A DNA stretch of 64,000 nt from Streptosporangium canum (GCF_900113865.1 NZ_FOQY01000024.1:62001-126000); one strand, 5' to 3'; positions 34,449-44,471 are shown, numbered from the stretch's first letter. The notes: generated by a model not told the origin, from the sequence alone. Numbers and translations: made by a program.

Positions 34449-34964
34449 TCATCCGGGCATCTTCTCAGCACGGGCCTTCAGCGCCGTGTTCATCGCCGCG
34501 AAGTTGTCGGCCACATCCAGGGCGCCGCCTGCCAGCGGTACGAGGGCGCCGGTGAACGTCTCGCCCTGCGTCAGTCGGCTACGGCCGCCGCCGAGGTCCT
34601 CGATGCGGAAGTAGTGCTCGCCGTCCAGGATCCCCGGCACGTCGAACCGGCCGATCCAGCGCAGCTCCCGGCCGGGGGTGGCGGTCAGGACCGTGGGGGT
34701 GAAGGTGGTGATCGAGCCCTGGTAGGAGAGCCGGTTGGTGAGCACCGCGCCGACCCGGGCCTCGCCCACCGCGCTCACGATGAACGGGTTCCACTGCGGA
34801 TAGGCGCCGAAGTCGGTCAGCACCTGCCACACCCGCTCGGGTGAGGCGTCGATCTCAACCTCCGTGCGGATCTGGTGAGGAGCGATCCGCGTCCAGGCGT
34901 AGAGGCCTGCGGGGACCGCGACGAGCAGGGCGACGACGACGAGCAGGGTGCGCTTGACCATCAT
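34449..34964 (-). CDS. SRPBCC-family protein with N-terminal membrane anchor
   Basis: A 171-residue protein with one membrane helix (LLVVVALLVAVPAGLYAW, residues about 6-24) and then a polyketide-cyclase/START-like domain (IDASPERVWQVLTDFGAYPQWNPFI, RELRWIGRFDVPGILDGEHYFRIEDL, SRLTQGETFTGAL). The fold binds hydrophobic small molecules. It is the first gene of the TetR operon, so its ligand may be the TetR inducer or be related to it. Both are preceded by the double palindrome at 34972-35015. Confidence 0.88.
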   Translation of the reverse strand: MMVKRTLLVVVALLVAVPAGLYAWTRIAPHQIRTEVEIDASPERVWQVLTDFGAYPQWNPFIVSAVGEARVGAVLTNRLSYQGSITTFTPTVLTATPGRELRWIGRFDVPGILDGEHYFRIEDLGGGRSRLTQGETFTGALVPLAGGALDVADNFAAMNTALKARAEKMPG

Positions 34965-34971
34965 TCCTCCA

Positions 34972-35015
34972 TAGCTAACTTTGTTAGCCAGACTCTAGGC
35001 TAACAAAGTTAGCTA
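34972..35015 (-). promoter_or_regulatory. Double palindromic TetR operator
   Basis: Two 15-bp palindromes, GCTAAC-TTT-GTTAGC (34974-34988) and GCTAAC-AAA-GTTAGC (34999-35013), themselves form a perfect 18-8-18 inverted repeat (TAGCTAACTTTGTTAGCC against its complement). Centres are 25 bp apart. The element ends 7 bases from the SRPBCC start codon and is ideal for two TetR dimers. Confidence 0.88.
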
Positions 35016-35292
35016 TGCAAGCGCCCGGTGGCGGGGAAGGGGGTGCGTCTCCGGGGCGGTGGTCGGGGGTGGGGTGATGTCCTCACGGCGGCAGTCGAGG
35101 CCTGGCGGTGTCCTTGTGGCGGCGAGGAGGGAATCCTCGCTTGCGTGCGAACATAAATCGTGTTCGAATGAACTCGACGAGCTTTCAAATCGGGAGGGTG
35201 GGCGTTGGCGGCGCGAGCACGGCACCGGACGCCGTGGTCCTCGCAGGTCGCCACCGGCTGCCCGCTCTCCCCGGACCGACCTGGGAGAACAC

Positions 35293-35889
35293 GTGACCGC
35301 CTTTCACCCGGCCGATCAGGAAGAGACCGTGACCGGCTGGATGCTGCTGGACTACGGCGAGGTGATCTCCCTGCCCCAGCCGGCCGAGGAGGTGGCCGCC
35401 ATGGCCGCCCTGGCCGGCCAGGACCCCGACGCCTTCCGTGACCGCTACTGGCTCCACCGGGACCCCTACGACCGTGGCCAGGCTCCCCACCTGTACTGGA
35501 GCAACGTCCTGGGCCGGGACCTGGCCGCCGACGACCCCGTCGTCGCCGAGCTCGATGCGGCCGACGTCGCGAGCTGGTCCCACCTCGCCCCCGCCGGCCT
35601 GGACATGCTCCGGGAGCTCTCCGGCCGCCACCGGCTCGCCCTGCTGTCCAACGCCCCCGAGCCGCTGGCGGCGGCCATCGACGAGGCCCCCTGGGCCGCG
35701 ATGTTCGCCCACCGCTTCTACAGCTGCCGTCTGGCCCTCGCCAAGCCCGACGCCGCCATCTTCGAAAGGGTCCTCCACCGCCTCGACGTGGACCCCGGCC
35801 AGATCACCTTCCTCGACGACAGGGCCGTCAACGTCAATGCGGCGGCGGCACTCGGGATCAACGCCGTCCTCTACCGCGCCCAGCCGTAA
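35293..35889 (+). CDS. HAD-superfamily hydrolase
   Basis: GTG 35293 behind GGGAG gives 198 residues. The HAD motifs are motif I LLDYGEVIS (nucleophile Asp; the second Asp of DxD is replaced by Gly as in some haloacid-dehalogenase-like members), motif II LLSNAPEP, motif III Lys in LALAKPDAAIF, and motif IV FLDDRAVNVNAA. The cap is the helical type inserted after motif I. Phosphatase or dehalogenase activity is likely, the substrate unknown. Tandem repeats follow directly after the stop codon. Confidence 0.9.
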   Translation: MTAFHPADQEETVTGWMLLDYGEVISLPQPAEEVAAMAALAGQDPDAFRDRYWLHRDPYDRGQAPHLYWSNVLGRDLAADDPVVAELDAADVASWSHLAPAGLDMLRELSGRHRLALLSNAPEPLAAAIDEAPWAAMFAHRFYSCRLALAKPDAAIFERVLHRLDVDPGQITFLDDRAVNVNAAAALGINAVLYRAQP

Positions 35890-36211
35890 CTCGCCGGTGC
35901 GGTGAAGCGGCCGTCACGGAGCCTCACGGAGCCTCACGGAGGCGGTGAAGCGGCCGTCACGGAGCCTCACGGAGCCTCACGGAGCCTCACGGAGGCGGTG
36001 AAGCGGCCGTCACAAAAGGTGGTGAAGCCGGCCGGAGCGCCGCGTGGCGGCGCGTGCGGTACGGGCGCCCCGGCGGAAGGTGTGCGGTGGCGTCGGCGTG
36101 GGGGCGGGGGACAGGCGTGGCGGTGCTGGTCCGTGTGGCGGGGATAGGTATGGCGGTGCCGGTACGGGTAGTGGGAAAGAGGGGGTCCCCGGCGTGGCCC
36201 GGCGGGGCCGG
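35890..36211. repeat. Intergenic tandem repeats after the HAD gene
   Basis: The 19-mer GCGGTGAAGCGGCCGTCAC occurs at 35899, 35943 and 35995, and between these copies CACGGAGCCT repeats two or three times, giving nested periods of 10 and about 45-50 bp up to 36015. From about 36040 to 36211 the sequence is G-rich filler without a recognisable gene. No coding potential with family support was seen. Confidence 0.85.
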
Positions 36212-36577
36212 TCAGGAGGCCGAGACGCTTCTCATGGAGGCCTGACGCAGGGACTCGCTCACATCCGCGTCGATGGGGAAGGCCTCGCCCAGCCGGGTCA
36301 GCTCCAGCAGCCGGCCGAGGAAGCCGTGGACGCCGGCCAGGCGGAGCCAGCCGTTCTGCTCGTAGGTGCGGCGCATCGTCGTCAGCAGGGCCCAGACTCC
36401 GGTGGAATCGCAGAACCCCAGGCCCGCCGCGTCGATGATGATCCGGACATGTCCTTGCGTCAGCAGTTCCGCGAGCGCCTCCTCGAACTGTGGGGCCGAT
36501 AGTTTGTCTAGATCACCGATGAGTGACACCACAGAGAACTGTGGGTGGTCGCTCACCGTGACGGAAAGTCGAGTCAT
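36212..36577 (-). CDS. STAS-domain anti-anti-sigma factor
   Basis: A 121-residue STAS protein: FSVVSLIGDLDKLSAPQFEEAL start, phosphorylation site in LGFCDSTGVWALLTT (Ser at about residue 59) and the closing helix. No kinase or phosphatase gene is adjacent, so it probably plugs into a partner-switching network run by distant genes such as the PP2C hybrid at 29-32 kb. Confidence 0.9.
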   Translation of the reverse strand: MTRLSVTVSDHPQFSVVSLIGDLDKLSAPQFEEALAELLTQGHVRIIIDAAGLGFCDSTGVWALLTTMRRTYEQNGWLRLAGVHGFLGRLLELTRLGEAFPIDADVSESLRQASMRSVSAS

Positions 36578-36906
36578 GATGCCCCGCTGTCAACGACTGT
36601 TGGAGACAGCGCCCGCATGGGGAGCCGCGCAAAGACGGAAACCACTACCACCACGGTACGCCGGTGCCTCAGGACAGTTCAACGGGTCGGCACGGGCACC
36701 CGAGACCAGGACGTTCGGGGCCCGGACGGTGGCGCTCGCGGGCGGGTCAGCGCCCGCCGGTCGCCTCTCCGCCGGTCGCCTCTCCGGAGAGCGCCGTCCC
36801 GATGCGACCTCCGGCCCGCGGTGTCCGGGAGTCCCGCGGTCTCCGCGGTGTCCGGGAGTCCCGCGGTGTCGGTACAGTCCGGGAGCCCCGCGGTCTCCGG
36901 GGTGTT
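36578..36906. repeat. Repeat-rich intergenic region between ArsR and STAS genes
   Basis: A perfect 15-bp duplication CGCCGGTCGCCTCTC lies at 36755-36769 and 36770-36784. The 18-mer GTGTCCGGGAGTCCCGCG occurs at 36821 and 36848, with diverged copies at about 36876 and 36911; the last overlaps the 3' end and stop of the ArsR gene. The first 150 bp hold the STAS gene's upstream region. No gene is visible. Confidence 0.75.
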
Positions 36907-37308
36907 CTAGGTGTCCGGGAGGCTCGGGGGGGCGGTACGGCCCGCGTCGGCCGGGGAGTCTGTGCCGCCTCTCGTGCGGCGTTCGCGCTTTCCCCGCGCG
37001 AGCTCGGTGCCGAGGGCGTCCAGCCTCTGGGTCCAGAACCGGCGGTAGCGCTCCAGCCAGACGTCGACCTCCCGCAGGGGAGCGGGATCGACGGAGTACA
37101 GGCGCCGGGTGCCCTCGGCCCGGACCGTGGCGAACCCGTTGTCGCGCAGCACGCGCAGGTGTTGCGACACTCCGGGCTGGGAGATCCCGAACTCCTCCTG
37201 CACGACGGCGCCGAGCTCACCGGCGGAGCGCTCGCCGTCGGCGAGCAGCTCCAGGAGCCGGCGGCGTACCGGATCACCGAGAATGTCGAAGGCGTGCATG
37301 GACGCCAT
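36907..37308 (-). CDS. ArsR-family winged-helix repressor
   Basis: A 133-residue protein (ATG 37308, or ATG 37299 at MHAFDIL). Winged-helix core: DILGDPVRRRLLELLADGERSAGELGAVV, recognition helix ISQPGVSQHLRVLRDNG and wing ATVRAEGTRRLYSVD, followed by LREVDVWLERYRRFW typical of the SdpR-like ArsR group that lacks metal-binding cysteines. A TATAAGCA..CACTCATA imperfect dyad just upstream (about 37311-37330) could be its own operator. The C-terminal tail is disordered and its end lies in the repeat block. Confidence 0.9.
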   Translation of the reverse strand: MASMHAFDILGDPVRRRLLELLADGERSAGELGAVVQEEFGISQPGVSQHLRVLRDNGFATVRAEGTRRLYSVDPAPLREVDVWLERYRRFWTQRLDALGTELARGKRERRTRGGTDSPADAGRTAPPSLPDT

Positions 37309-37464
37309 TGTATGAGTGTGTGCTTATATAGAGCAATTCCTGGAGCTCTCCCGGCCTCGCACGTCTCGCGGGCCGGCCCTCGTCGCGGGAGACGTACCGG
37401 CCCGCCGGGGAGCCCCGGGCGGGACGGATCGTTTGCCCCACGCCACCGGGGGCACCCGGAAACC

Positions 37465-38595
37465 ATGGGAACCACCGATCCGGCGGTGCTCACCGTCAAC
37501 GCGGGATCATCGAGCCTCCAGCTCCATCTCGTCCAGAACGGGCGGGTCCTGCGCGCCGAACAGAGCGAGAAAAGCCCTGATCCGGCCGGCGTCGAACGGA
37601 CGCTGTCGGACTTCCTCGACGCCGCGCCCCGGTGCGAGGTCGTGGCGGCCGGTCACCGGCTCGTGCACGGCGGCGACGCCGTACGGCAGCCGACGGTCGT
37701 CGACGACGACGTGCTGGCCGCGGTGCGCGAGCGCGCCGATCTCGCCCCGCTGCACGTGCCGCCCGCGCTCGCGCTCGTCGAGGCCTGCCGGCGACGGCTG
37801 CCCGAGATCCCGCACGTGCTCTGCCCGGACACCGCCTTCCACGCCGGGCTGCCCGAGCGGGCCGCGACCTACGCGCTGCCGCCGGAGTGGAGGAGCCGGT
37901 ACGGCCTGCGGCGCTACGGCTTCCACGGGCTGTCCTACGCCTGGACGCTGCGGCGGGCGGCGGAGCTGCTGGGACGGCCCGCCGGGACCCTGCACCTCGT
38001 CCTCACCCATCTCGGCGGAGGCTCCTCGGTCTGCGCGGTCCGGGATGGCCGCAGCGTGGACACCTCGATGGGGTTCACCCCGCTTGAGGGGGTCCCGATG
38101 AGCAAACGGTCGGGCAGCGTCGACCCCGGCATGCTGCTCTGGCTCCTGTCCGGCTCCCGGCTCTCCCTGGAGGAGCTGCGCGACGGCCTGGAGCACCGGT
38201 CCGGGCTGCTCGGGCTGTCGGACGGCAGGTCCGGCGACACCAGGGACCTGGTGAGCGCGGACGACCACGCCTCAGCCCTGGCGCTGGAGGTGTTCGTCCA
38301 CCGGGTGAGCCGGGAGATCGCCGCCGCCGCGACGAGCCTGGACCGGCTGGACGCGCTGGTGTTCACCGGGGAGATCGGCTGGGACCAGCCGGAGGTCCGG
38401 GAGGCCGTCTGCCGCAGGCTCGCGCTCCTCGGCGTCGAGCCGCCCGCGCACGCCGATCCGGAGGCCGACGGGGCCGTGAGCCGGCCGGACGCCGCCGTAC
38501 CCGTGCTGGTGGTGCGGCCGCGTGAGGAGTTGCAACTGGCCCGCGACACTCTTGGCGCGCTCGACGACCTCCTGCAGCTCGGCGACCTCCCGTAG
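37465..38595 (+). CDS. ackA: Acetate kinase
   Basis: A 376-residue acetate/butyrate kinase-family enzyme, making acetyl phosphate from acetate and ATP or the reverse. Motifs: VNAGSSSLQ (the usual Lys of SSSLK is Gln), HRLVHGG, CPDTAFH, RYGFHGLSY, LTHLGGGSSVCAVRDGRSVDTSMGFTPLEGV, KRSGSVDPGML and VFTGEIGWDQ (usually FTGGIGEN). ATG 37465 is chosen so that the phosphate-binding strand begins near residue 10. It is slightly shorter than E. coli AckA (400) and somewhat divergent. No pta gene is adjacent. Confidence 0.9.
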   Translation: MGTTDPAVLTVNAGSSSLQLHLVQNGRVLRAEQSEKSPDPAGVERTLSDFLDAAPRCEVVAAGHRLVHGGDAVRQPTVVDDDVLAAVRERADLAPLHVPPALALVEACRRRLPEIPHVLCPDTAFHAGLPERAATYALPPEWRSRYGLRRYGFHGLSYAWTLRRAAELLGRPAGTLHLVLTHLGGGSSVCAVRDGRSVDTSMGFTPLEGVPMSKRSGSVDPGMLLWLLSGSRLSLEELRDGLEHRSGLLGLSDGRSGDTRDLVSADDHASALALEVFVHRVSREIAAAATSLDRLDALVFTGEIGWDQPEVREAVCRRLALLGVEPPAHADPEADGAVSRPDAAVPVLVVRPREELQLARDTLGALDDLLQLGDLP

Positions 38596-38644
38596 ATGTA
38601 TCCACGCAATCGGGTAGGAGGACCCGTATAAGGGGGCTGAGATC

Positions 38645-39094
38645 GTGACACGTGAGCTCGTGAACGGGGCCGTCGGCGGGATACTCGCCACCGCGGCGAT
38701 GAGCGTGGTGATGCTCGCCGGCGACCGGATGGGCCTGATGCCGGACCAGCCGCCCAAGAGGATCGCCCGCGCGGTCCTGCCCGGCCACCGGCACCGGCCC
38801 AAGTCCGGTGAGGAGGTGCTGGGCGCGATCACTCACTTCGGCTTCGGGGCGGCCTGCGGTGCCCTCTACGCCCTGGTCCGGGGGCGGCGGCACACGCCGA
38901 TCCTCCTGGGTGCCGGCTACGGGCTGGCCATCTGGTCCGTCAGCTACGAGGGCTGGGTGCCGCGTCTGGGCATCCTGCCGCCGATCTCCGGTGACCGGCC
39001 GGGGCGTCCCGCGGTGATGGCCGCCGGCCACGTCGTGTACGGAACCGTGCTCGTCCTGGCGGTGAACGGCCTCAACGGTGCCGCCGAGGCGTGA
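38645..39094 (+). CDS. Membrane protein (DUF6789/YagU-like)
   Basis: A 149-residue protein from GTG 38645. It has an N-terminal glycine/alanine membrane helix (LVNGAVGGILATAAMSVVMLAG), then a polar loop with GLMPDQPPKRIARAVLPG, and three more hydrophobic stretches (ITHFGFGAACGALYAL, GAGYGLAIWSVSYEGWVP, AGHVVYGTVLVLAVNGL). The pattern matches small YagU/DUF1440-related membrane proteins of unknown function that often sit near stress or acid-resistance genes. It follows ackA by 49 bases. Confidence 0.7.
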   Translation: MTRELVNGAVGGILATAAMSVVMLAGDRMGLMPDQPPKRIARAVLPGHRHRPKSGEEVLGAITHFGFGAACGALYALVRGRRHTPILLGAGYGLAIWSVSYEGWVPRLGILPPISGDRPGRPAVMAAGHVVYGTVLVLAVNGLNGAAEA

Positions 39095-39283
39095 GGACCG
39101 CCGGCCCGCTCGTCCGAGAGATCCTTGCCGTCCTCCGCCGGGGCCGCGGGCGCGGCGCCGGGTGGGAGGGGCCGCGCTGGGACAGGAGAGGGGGGAGGCC
39201 GCCCCGGCGAATGGCGATCGTGGAGACGGCGGAACTCTGTCCTGTGACGCGGCCCGCAGTGCTGCGAGCGGTCGTGGTGCTCC

Positions 39284-39613
39284 CTACATGACGGGTGACG
39301 GAATGCCCCCGCCCGCCAGGTCCTGCCGGAGCACCGGGTTGATGCGTCCGCCGTGCTCGTCGTGGTGATCGGCGTCGGCGTCGTCGAACCACACGCCGCC
39401 GTCCGCCAGGTAGCGGAAGCGGATGGGCTGCTGCGACGGGACGGTGAGGCTCACCTGGTAGGTGCCGTTGTCCTTGCGCTGCATCGGGTGGGCGTAGGGG
39501 TCCCAGTTGTTGAAGTCGCCGACCAGCGAGATCCCGCCCAGGGGCTGGTCGGCCGGCACGGTGAAGGTGAGTTTGACCTGGCCGTTCTTGGTGGGTTTAC
39601 CACGTTTGATCAT
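39284..39613 (-). CDS. Isolated CBM48/E-set glycogen-binding-like domain protein
   Basis: ATG 39613 behind AGGAGA gives 109 residues consisting of one isoamylase early-set domain: VKLTFTVPADQPLGGISLVGDFNNWDPYAHPMQRKDNGTYQVSLTVP and RFRYLADGGVWFDDADADHH. The FNNWDP and carbohydrate-site tryptophans are the AMPK-beta/CBM48 signature. No catalytic domain is attached, so it may be a small regulatory or scaffold protein for glycogen or trehalose metabolism. It is transcribed away from the uridine-kinase-like gene. Confidence 0.88.
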   Translation of the reverse strand: MIKRGKPTKNGQVKLTFTVPADQPLGGISLVGDFNNWDPYAHPMQRKDNGTYQVSLTVPSQQPIRFRYLADGGVWFDDADADHHDEHGGRINPVLRQDLAGGGIPSPVM

Positions 39614-39987
39614 CGAAGTTCTCCTGACATCACTGTCTCCATGGGTGGCCTGCCGTGATCGTGGTGACGGTAAGACGCGAAGGTCACGCCGGCCTCCCGA
39701 ACGTGTGTCCTTCAGGACGTGCACGATCGGGAGGCCGGCGCCCAGTCACGGTCAAGCCGGTACGATCCACATGGATCGTTACCGCAAGTGACCGCAGGGC
39801 AACACGGTGCGCCAACTTTTGGGCGGGATAACGTCCGACTTTGACTAGATCAAGATGATTAAGCGGCCCACGGGCCACGGAAAGGGCGTTTCTCCCCTTC
39901 TGGCTCCGCCTGGGACCGATAAGGGAGACCCCTGCGCCCGCCGGTCCGGGAGCGCGCGTGCCGGCCCACCGGTGAAGGATGGGCCCT
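39614..39987. other. Divergent intergenic region with a long stem-loop and a dyad
   Basis: Contains a 13-bp perfect stem GCCGGCCTCCCGA (39688-39700) / TCGGGAGGCCGGC (39727-39739) with an inner GTCC-TTCA-GGAC hairpin, giving a long stem-loop; and ACGATCC-ACAT-GGATCGT (39762-39779), a perfect 7-bp-arm dyad. They lie between the CBM48 and kinase-like genes and are candidates for a transcript-end structure or operator. No coding frame is supported. Confidence 0.6.
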
Positions 39988-40617
39988 ATGGACATACGGC
40001 CCATCTCGCCGCCGCTGCTGGTCGAGGAGCTCGCCGACCGGGTGGCCTCGGCGGCTCCGGACTCCTGGGTGCGGGTGGCGCTCGACGGCGCGCCCGCGGC
40101 GGAGCCGGGGCGGCTCGCCGACGCCCTGGTGGACCCGCTCCGGCTCCGCGGGCGTGAGGTTCTCCGGGTGTCCTCCGGTGACTTCCTGCGTCCGGCGTCG
40201 CTGCGCTTCGAGTACGGCCGGACCGATCCGGACGCCTTCTACACCGACTGGCTCGACTACGGAGCGCTGACGCGCGAGGTGCTCGGCCCGCTCGGCCCCG
40301 GCCGCTCGGGGAAGGTCCTGCCCACGCTCTGGGACAGCGCCGTCGACAGGGCCACGCGCGCGCCCTACGTCACCGTGCCGCGCGGCGGGGTGCTCCTGCT
40401 GGACGGGGCCCTGCTGCTGGGGCAGGGGTTGCCGTTCGACCTCGTCGTGCATCTGTGGCTGTCGCCGGGCGCGCTCAGCCGGCGGACCGCCGGGGAGTGG
40501 CGGTGGACGTTGCCCGCCTACGCCCGGTACGAGCGGGAGATCGAGCCGGTCGACGTCGCCGACGTCGTCGTCCGCGTCGACGACCCGAGGCATCCGGCCG
40601 TCGTCAGGCGGCCGTGA
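39988..40617 (+). CDS. Uridine-kinase-like protein lacking a canonical P-loop
   Basis: ATG 39988 gives 209 residues (ATG 39979 possible). Its order of segments follows actinobacterial uridine kinases: DSWVRVALDGAPAAEPGRLADAL, VLRVSSGDFLRPASLRFEYGRTDPDAFYTDWLDYGALTREVL, LWDSAVDRATRAPYVTVPRGGVLLLDGALLLGQGLPFDLVVHLWLS, YERE and ADVVVRVDDPRHP. Where a Walker A GxxxxGK(S/T) is expected, DGAPAAEPG lacks the lysine. It may be an inactive relative or bind nucleotide differently. Confidence 0.75.
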   Translation: MDIRPISPPLLVEELADRVASAAPDSWVRVALDGAPAAEPGRLADALVDPLRLRGREVLRVSSGDFLRPASLRFEYGRTDPDAFYTDWLDYGALTREVLGPLGPGRSGKVLPTLWDSAVDRATRAPYVTVPRGGVLLLDGALLLGQGLPFDLVVHLWLSPGALSRRTAGEWRWTLPAYARYEREIEPVDVADVVVRVDDPRHPAVVRRP

Positions 40618-40652
40618 GACCGTACCCGCCCGGCGCCCCACCCGCCGCGCGG

Positions 40653-40746
40653 CGGACCGGTGTCGTCCGGGACGTCTCACCGGGCCGGTGTCGCCTGGTC
40701 TTGCCGGACCGGTGTCGTCCGGGACGCCGCACCGGGCCGGCGCTCC
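40653..40746. repeat. Two-copy tandem repeat, period 52 bp
   Basis: CGGACCGGTGTCGTCCGGGA starts at 40653 and again at 40705; each is followed by CG, a variable tetramer and CACCGGGCCGG. The block fills the gap between the kinase-like gene and the convergent small membrane protein. Confidence 0.85.
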
Positions 40747-40822
40747 CTGCGCGGCCTCACCCGCCACGGGCGGGCCGCGTCCCCCTGGGACACGGCCCGC
40801 CCGGACTCGTCTGCCCGCCCGG

Positions 40823-41116
40823 TCAGACTCCGGCGCGCGAGGGCATCCTGCCCTCGGCGTAGGTCCCCTCGAACATCTCTCCGCTCATCGCCCGGGAGTC
40901 GGTGTGCGTCTCCTCGATCCGCAGGGCGATGCCCACCGCGAAGAAGGTCGGCGCCCACTGGCCGATGAAGATTCCCCACCGGTCCGCCCTGTCGGTTCCG
41001 GCCTTCTCGATCGACTGCGAGGTCAGCCATGACGCGAACGACAGGCCGATCGACGCGACCCCGGCCGCGTACATCATGCCGGACCGTACACCCATTTTAT
41101 GAAGCATATTGATCAT
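40823..41116 (-). CDS. Small membrane protein of unknown function
   Basis: A 97-residue protein (start MINML at 41116; ATG at MGVRSG also possible) with two hydrophobic segments, MMYAAGVASIGLSFASWLT and FIGQWAPTFFAVGIAL, separated by a polar stretch (SIEKAGTDRADRWG). The C-terminus is acidic (EETHTDSRAMSGEMFEGTYAEGRM). The two-helix layout with a WGIF(I/V)GQWAPT(F/L) segment is common in actinomycete membrane proteins of unknown role. Confidence 0.65.
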   Translation of the reverse strand: MINMLHKMGVRSGMMYAAGVASIGLSFASWLTSQSIEKAGTDRADRWGIFIGQWAPTFFAVGIALRIEETHTDSRAMSGEMFEGTYAEGRMPSRAGV

Positions 41117-41235
41117 TTCATCCCCCTGATGACTGTTCGTTCTTATCGTTACCCTTTGGGGTTGTTTGTAACCGAACGTCCGAAAATGCGGATCGGCGTG
41201 TCGCGCCCGGGCGGACCGTGTCAGGGGGATCGGGG

Positions 41236-41454
41236 CTACGTGTCCGTGCCGCCTGCCTGCTGGAGCAACGCCTGCCGCCGTCCCTCCAGCTCGTCGGCCA
41301 GGGCCTCCTGCTGGTCGGCCATAGTGATCAACGTCGACCGCTCGGCGGCATCCGTCGGGCCGATCTCGCCGACCTGCCTGCGCAGCTCGGCGGCCTCGCT
41401 ACGTAGCCTGGCCAGCTCCTTTTCGACCTGATGGAGTTCCTCTTGAATGCTCAT
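41236..41454 (-). CDS. Short coiled-coil protein
   Basis: ATG 41454 gives 72 residues. Nearly the whole sequence is a heptad-patterned helix (SIQEELHQVEKELARLRSEAAELRRQVGEIG, then ERSTLITMADQQEALADELEGRRQALLQQAGG), a helical hairpin broken at GPTDA. No domain is recognised. Such small coiled-coil proteins are frequent in actinomycetes. It lies downstream of the Vgb gene on the same strand, 119 bases away, so it could share its transcript. Confidence 0.6.
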   Translation of the reverse strand: MSIQEELHQVEKELARLRSEAAELRRQVGEIGPTDAAERSTLITMADQQEALADELEGRRQALLQQAGGTDT

Positions 41455-41573
41455 CCGGTGTCCATACCCCCGCCGTGAGCTCCGACTCCAGCGCTCCCGG
41501 CAGGCGTGCCGGAGGCGAGGGCGGTCAGCGCCGCGGGCCGGTTCTCGCCGCGCGAGATGGAAACGGCCGGTTC

Positions 41574-42482
41574 TCAGCGCGGGCCGGAAGGGGTGAGCCG
41601 GGCGAGGGCCCCGATCTCGAGTGCCACCCACAGCGTGCCGTCCGGCCCGGCGGCGATGCCGTGCGGCTCCGACGCCGGGGTCGGCAGCCCGTACCCGTCG
41701 ATCCGGCCGCCGAGGGTGATCCGGCCGACGCGGTTGGCGCCCCATTCGGTGAACCAGCAGTCGCCGTGCCCGTCGACGGCGATGGCGTGGGGACGCGCCC
41801 CGCGGTCGGGGAGCGGGAACTCGTCGATCCGGCCGTCGGGGGTGATCCGCCCGATCTGGCCGGCGCCGATCTCGACGAACCACATCGCGCCGTCGGCTCC
41901 GGCGGTGATGCCCACGGGGGCGGCTCCGGCGGTCGGCAGCGGGTGGACCGACACGTCGCCGCCCAGGCCGATCCGGCCGATCGCGTCCGCCTGGTTCATG
42001 GTGAACCACAGTCCGTCGTCGGGGCCGGCGGCGATCGCGGACGGGTACGCCCCCGGCACCGGGAGCGGGAACTCGGTGATCTCGCCGCCGGTCGTGATCC
42101 GGCCGATCCGGCCGGCGTTGGTCTCGGTGAACCACAGCGCGCCGTCGGCTCCCGCCGCGATCCCGAACGGCCCGGCGTCCGGCGACGGCAGCGCGAACGA
42201 GCCGATCTCCCCGGCCGTGGTGATCCGGCCGATCCGGTGGCTCCGGTACTCGGTGAACCACAGGGCGCCGTCGGGACCGGAGGTGATGACCGTCGGCCCG
42301 CACGAGGCCGGATCGAGCCGGTAGGAGGTGAGCTCCCCGCCGGGGGTCATCCGGCCGATCTCGCCGTGGTGGACCATCGTGAACCACAGGGCGCCGTCCG
42401 GTCCGGCGGTGATCCCGTACGGCCCGGCGTCACGGCCGGACACGGCGAGCTCTTCGATCGACACGGTCAGGTCGGGTGACAT
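41574..42482 (-). CDS. vgb: Virginiamycin B lyase (streptogramin B lyase)
   Basis: A 302-residue seven-bladed beta-propeller with the repeated GPDGALWFTE..IGRIT..G.I.EF.LP blade pattern. Residues corresponding to the Vgb catalytic set are all present with a constant offset: Tyr22, His232, Glu272, His274 and Glu289 (S. aureus Vgb Tyr18, His228, Glu268, His270, Glu284). Vgb linearises type B streptogramins by breaking the lactone ester by elimination, with Mg2+. It is encoded next to an ABC-F protein on the same strand; together they could protect against both streptogramin components. Confidence 0.9.
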   Translation of the reverse strand: MSPDLTVSIEELAVSGRDAGPYGITAGPDGALWFTMVHHGEIGRMTPGGELTSYRLDPASCGPTVITSGPDGALWFTEYRSHRIGRITTAGEIGSFALPSPDAGPFGIAAGADGALWFTETNAGRIGRITTGGEITEFPLPVPGAYPSAIAAGPDDGLWFTMNQADAIGRIGLGGDVSVHPLPTAGAAPVGITAGADGAMWFVEIGAGQIGRITPDGRIDEFPLPDRGARPHAIAVDGHGDCWFTEWGANRVGRITLGGRIDGYGLPTPASEPHGIAAGPDGTLWVALEIGALARLTPSGPR

Positions 42483-42487
42483 GGATT

Positions 42488-42705
42488 CTCCTTCGGCCCG
42501 GTCCCGGGGGCCGGGGTTGTCTGTGATGGATTCGGCCCGGTCCCGGGGATCGGGGTTGTCTGCGACGGATCGGGGTCGGTCCCCGGGGGCCGGGATCGCC
42601 TGCGATGGATTCGGCCCGGTCCCGGGGACCGGGGTTGTCTGTGATGGATCGGACGCGATCCCGGGGACCGGGATCGTCTGTGACGGACCTGCCGGGCGCG
42701 TCGGC
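42488..42705. repeat. Five-copy tandem repeat, period about 38-39 bp
   Basis: Units of the form CGG(C)CCGGTCCCGGGGnCCGGGnTTGTCTGTGATGGATT occur five times, with diverged members, between the ABC-F stop and the vgb start. The last unit grades into the vgb start region (ATGGATTCTCC). It could move the distance between the two genes by slippage, and it separates their transcripts. Confidence 0.8.
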
Positions 42706-42724
42706 CGGTGGGCCCGCCGGGACG

Positions 42725-44335
<1,611 letters not shown>

Positions 44336-44401
44336 GATGTGAACAGGTCGTCGCGGTGTTCGGTGAAAGGCTCATGGCTGCTGGGCTCCCTTGATCTCTA
44401 C

Positions 44402-44426
44402 CTTAATGCTACTGAGTTGCATTAAG
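44402..44426. promoter_or_regulatory. TetR operator between ABC-F and TetR genes
   Basis: CTTAATGC (44402-44409) and GCATTAAG (44419-44426) are perfect inverted arms separated by 9 bases, in the divergent region. A TetR repressor here would control both the ABC-F gene and itself. Confidence 0.8.
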
Positions 44427-44471
44427 ATGGAGTATGCCCGATGTGCCGGAACTCATGCAAGCGGAGGTGTC

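Noticed and set aside
35899..36015. Possible CRISPR array
   Set aside because: The repeats are directly adjoining or nested, with no unique spacers of constant length and no cas genes.
36901..36960. A second small gene after the ArsR gene
   Set aside because: The apparent frame is only repeat sequence overlapping the ArsR 3' end.
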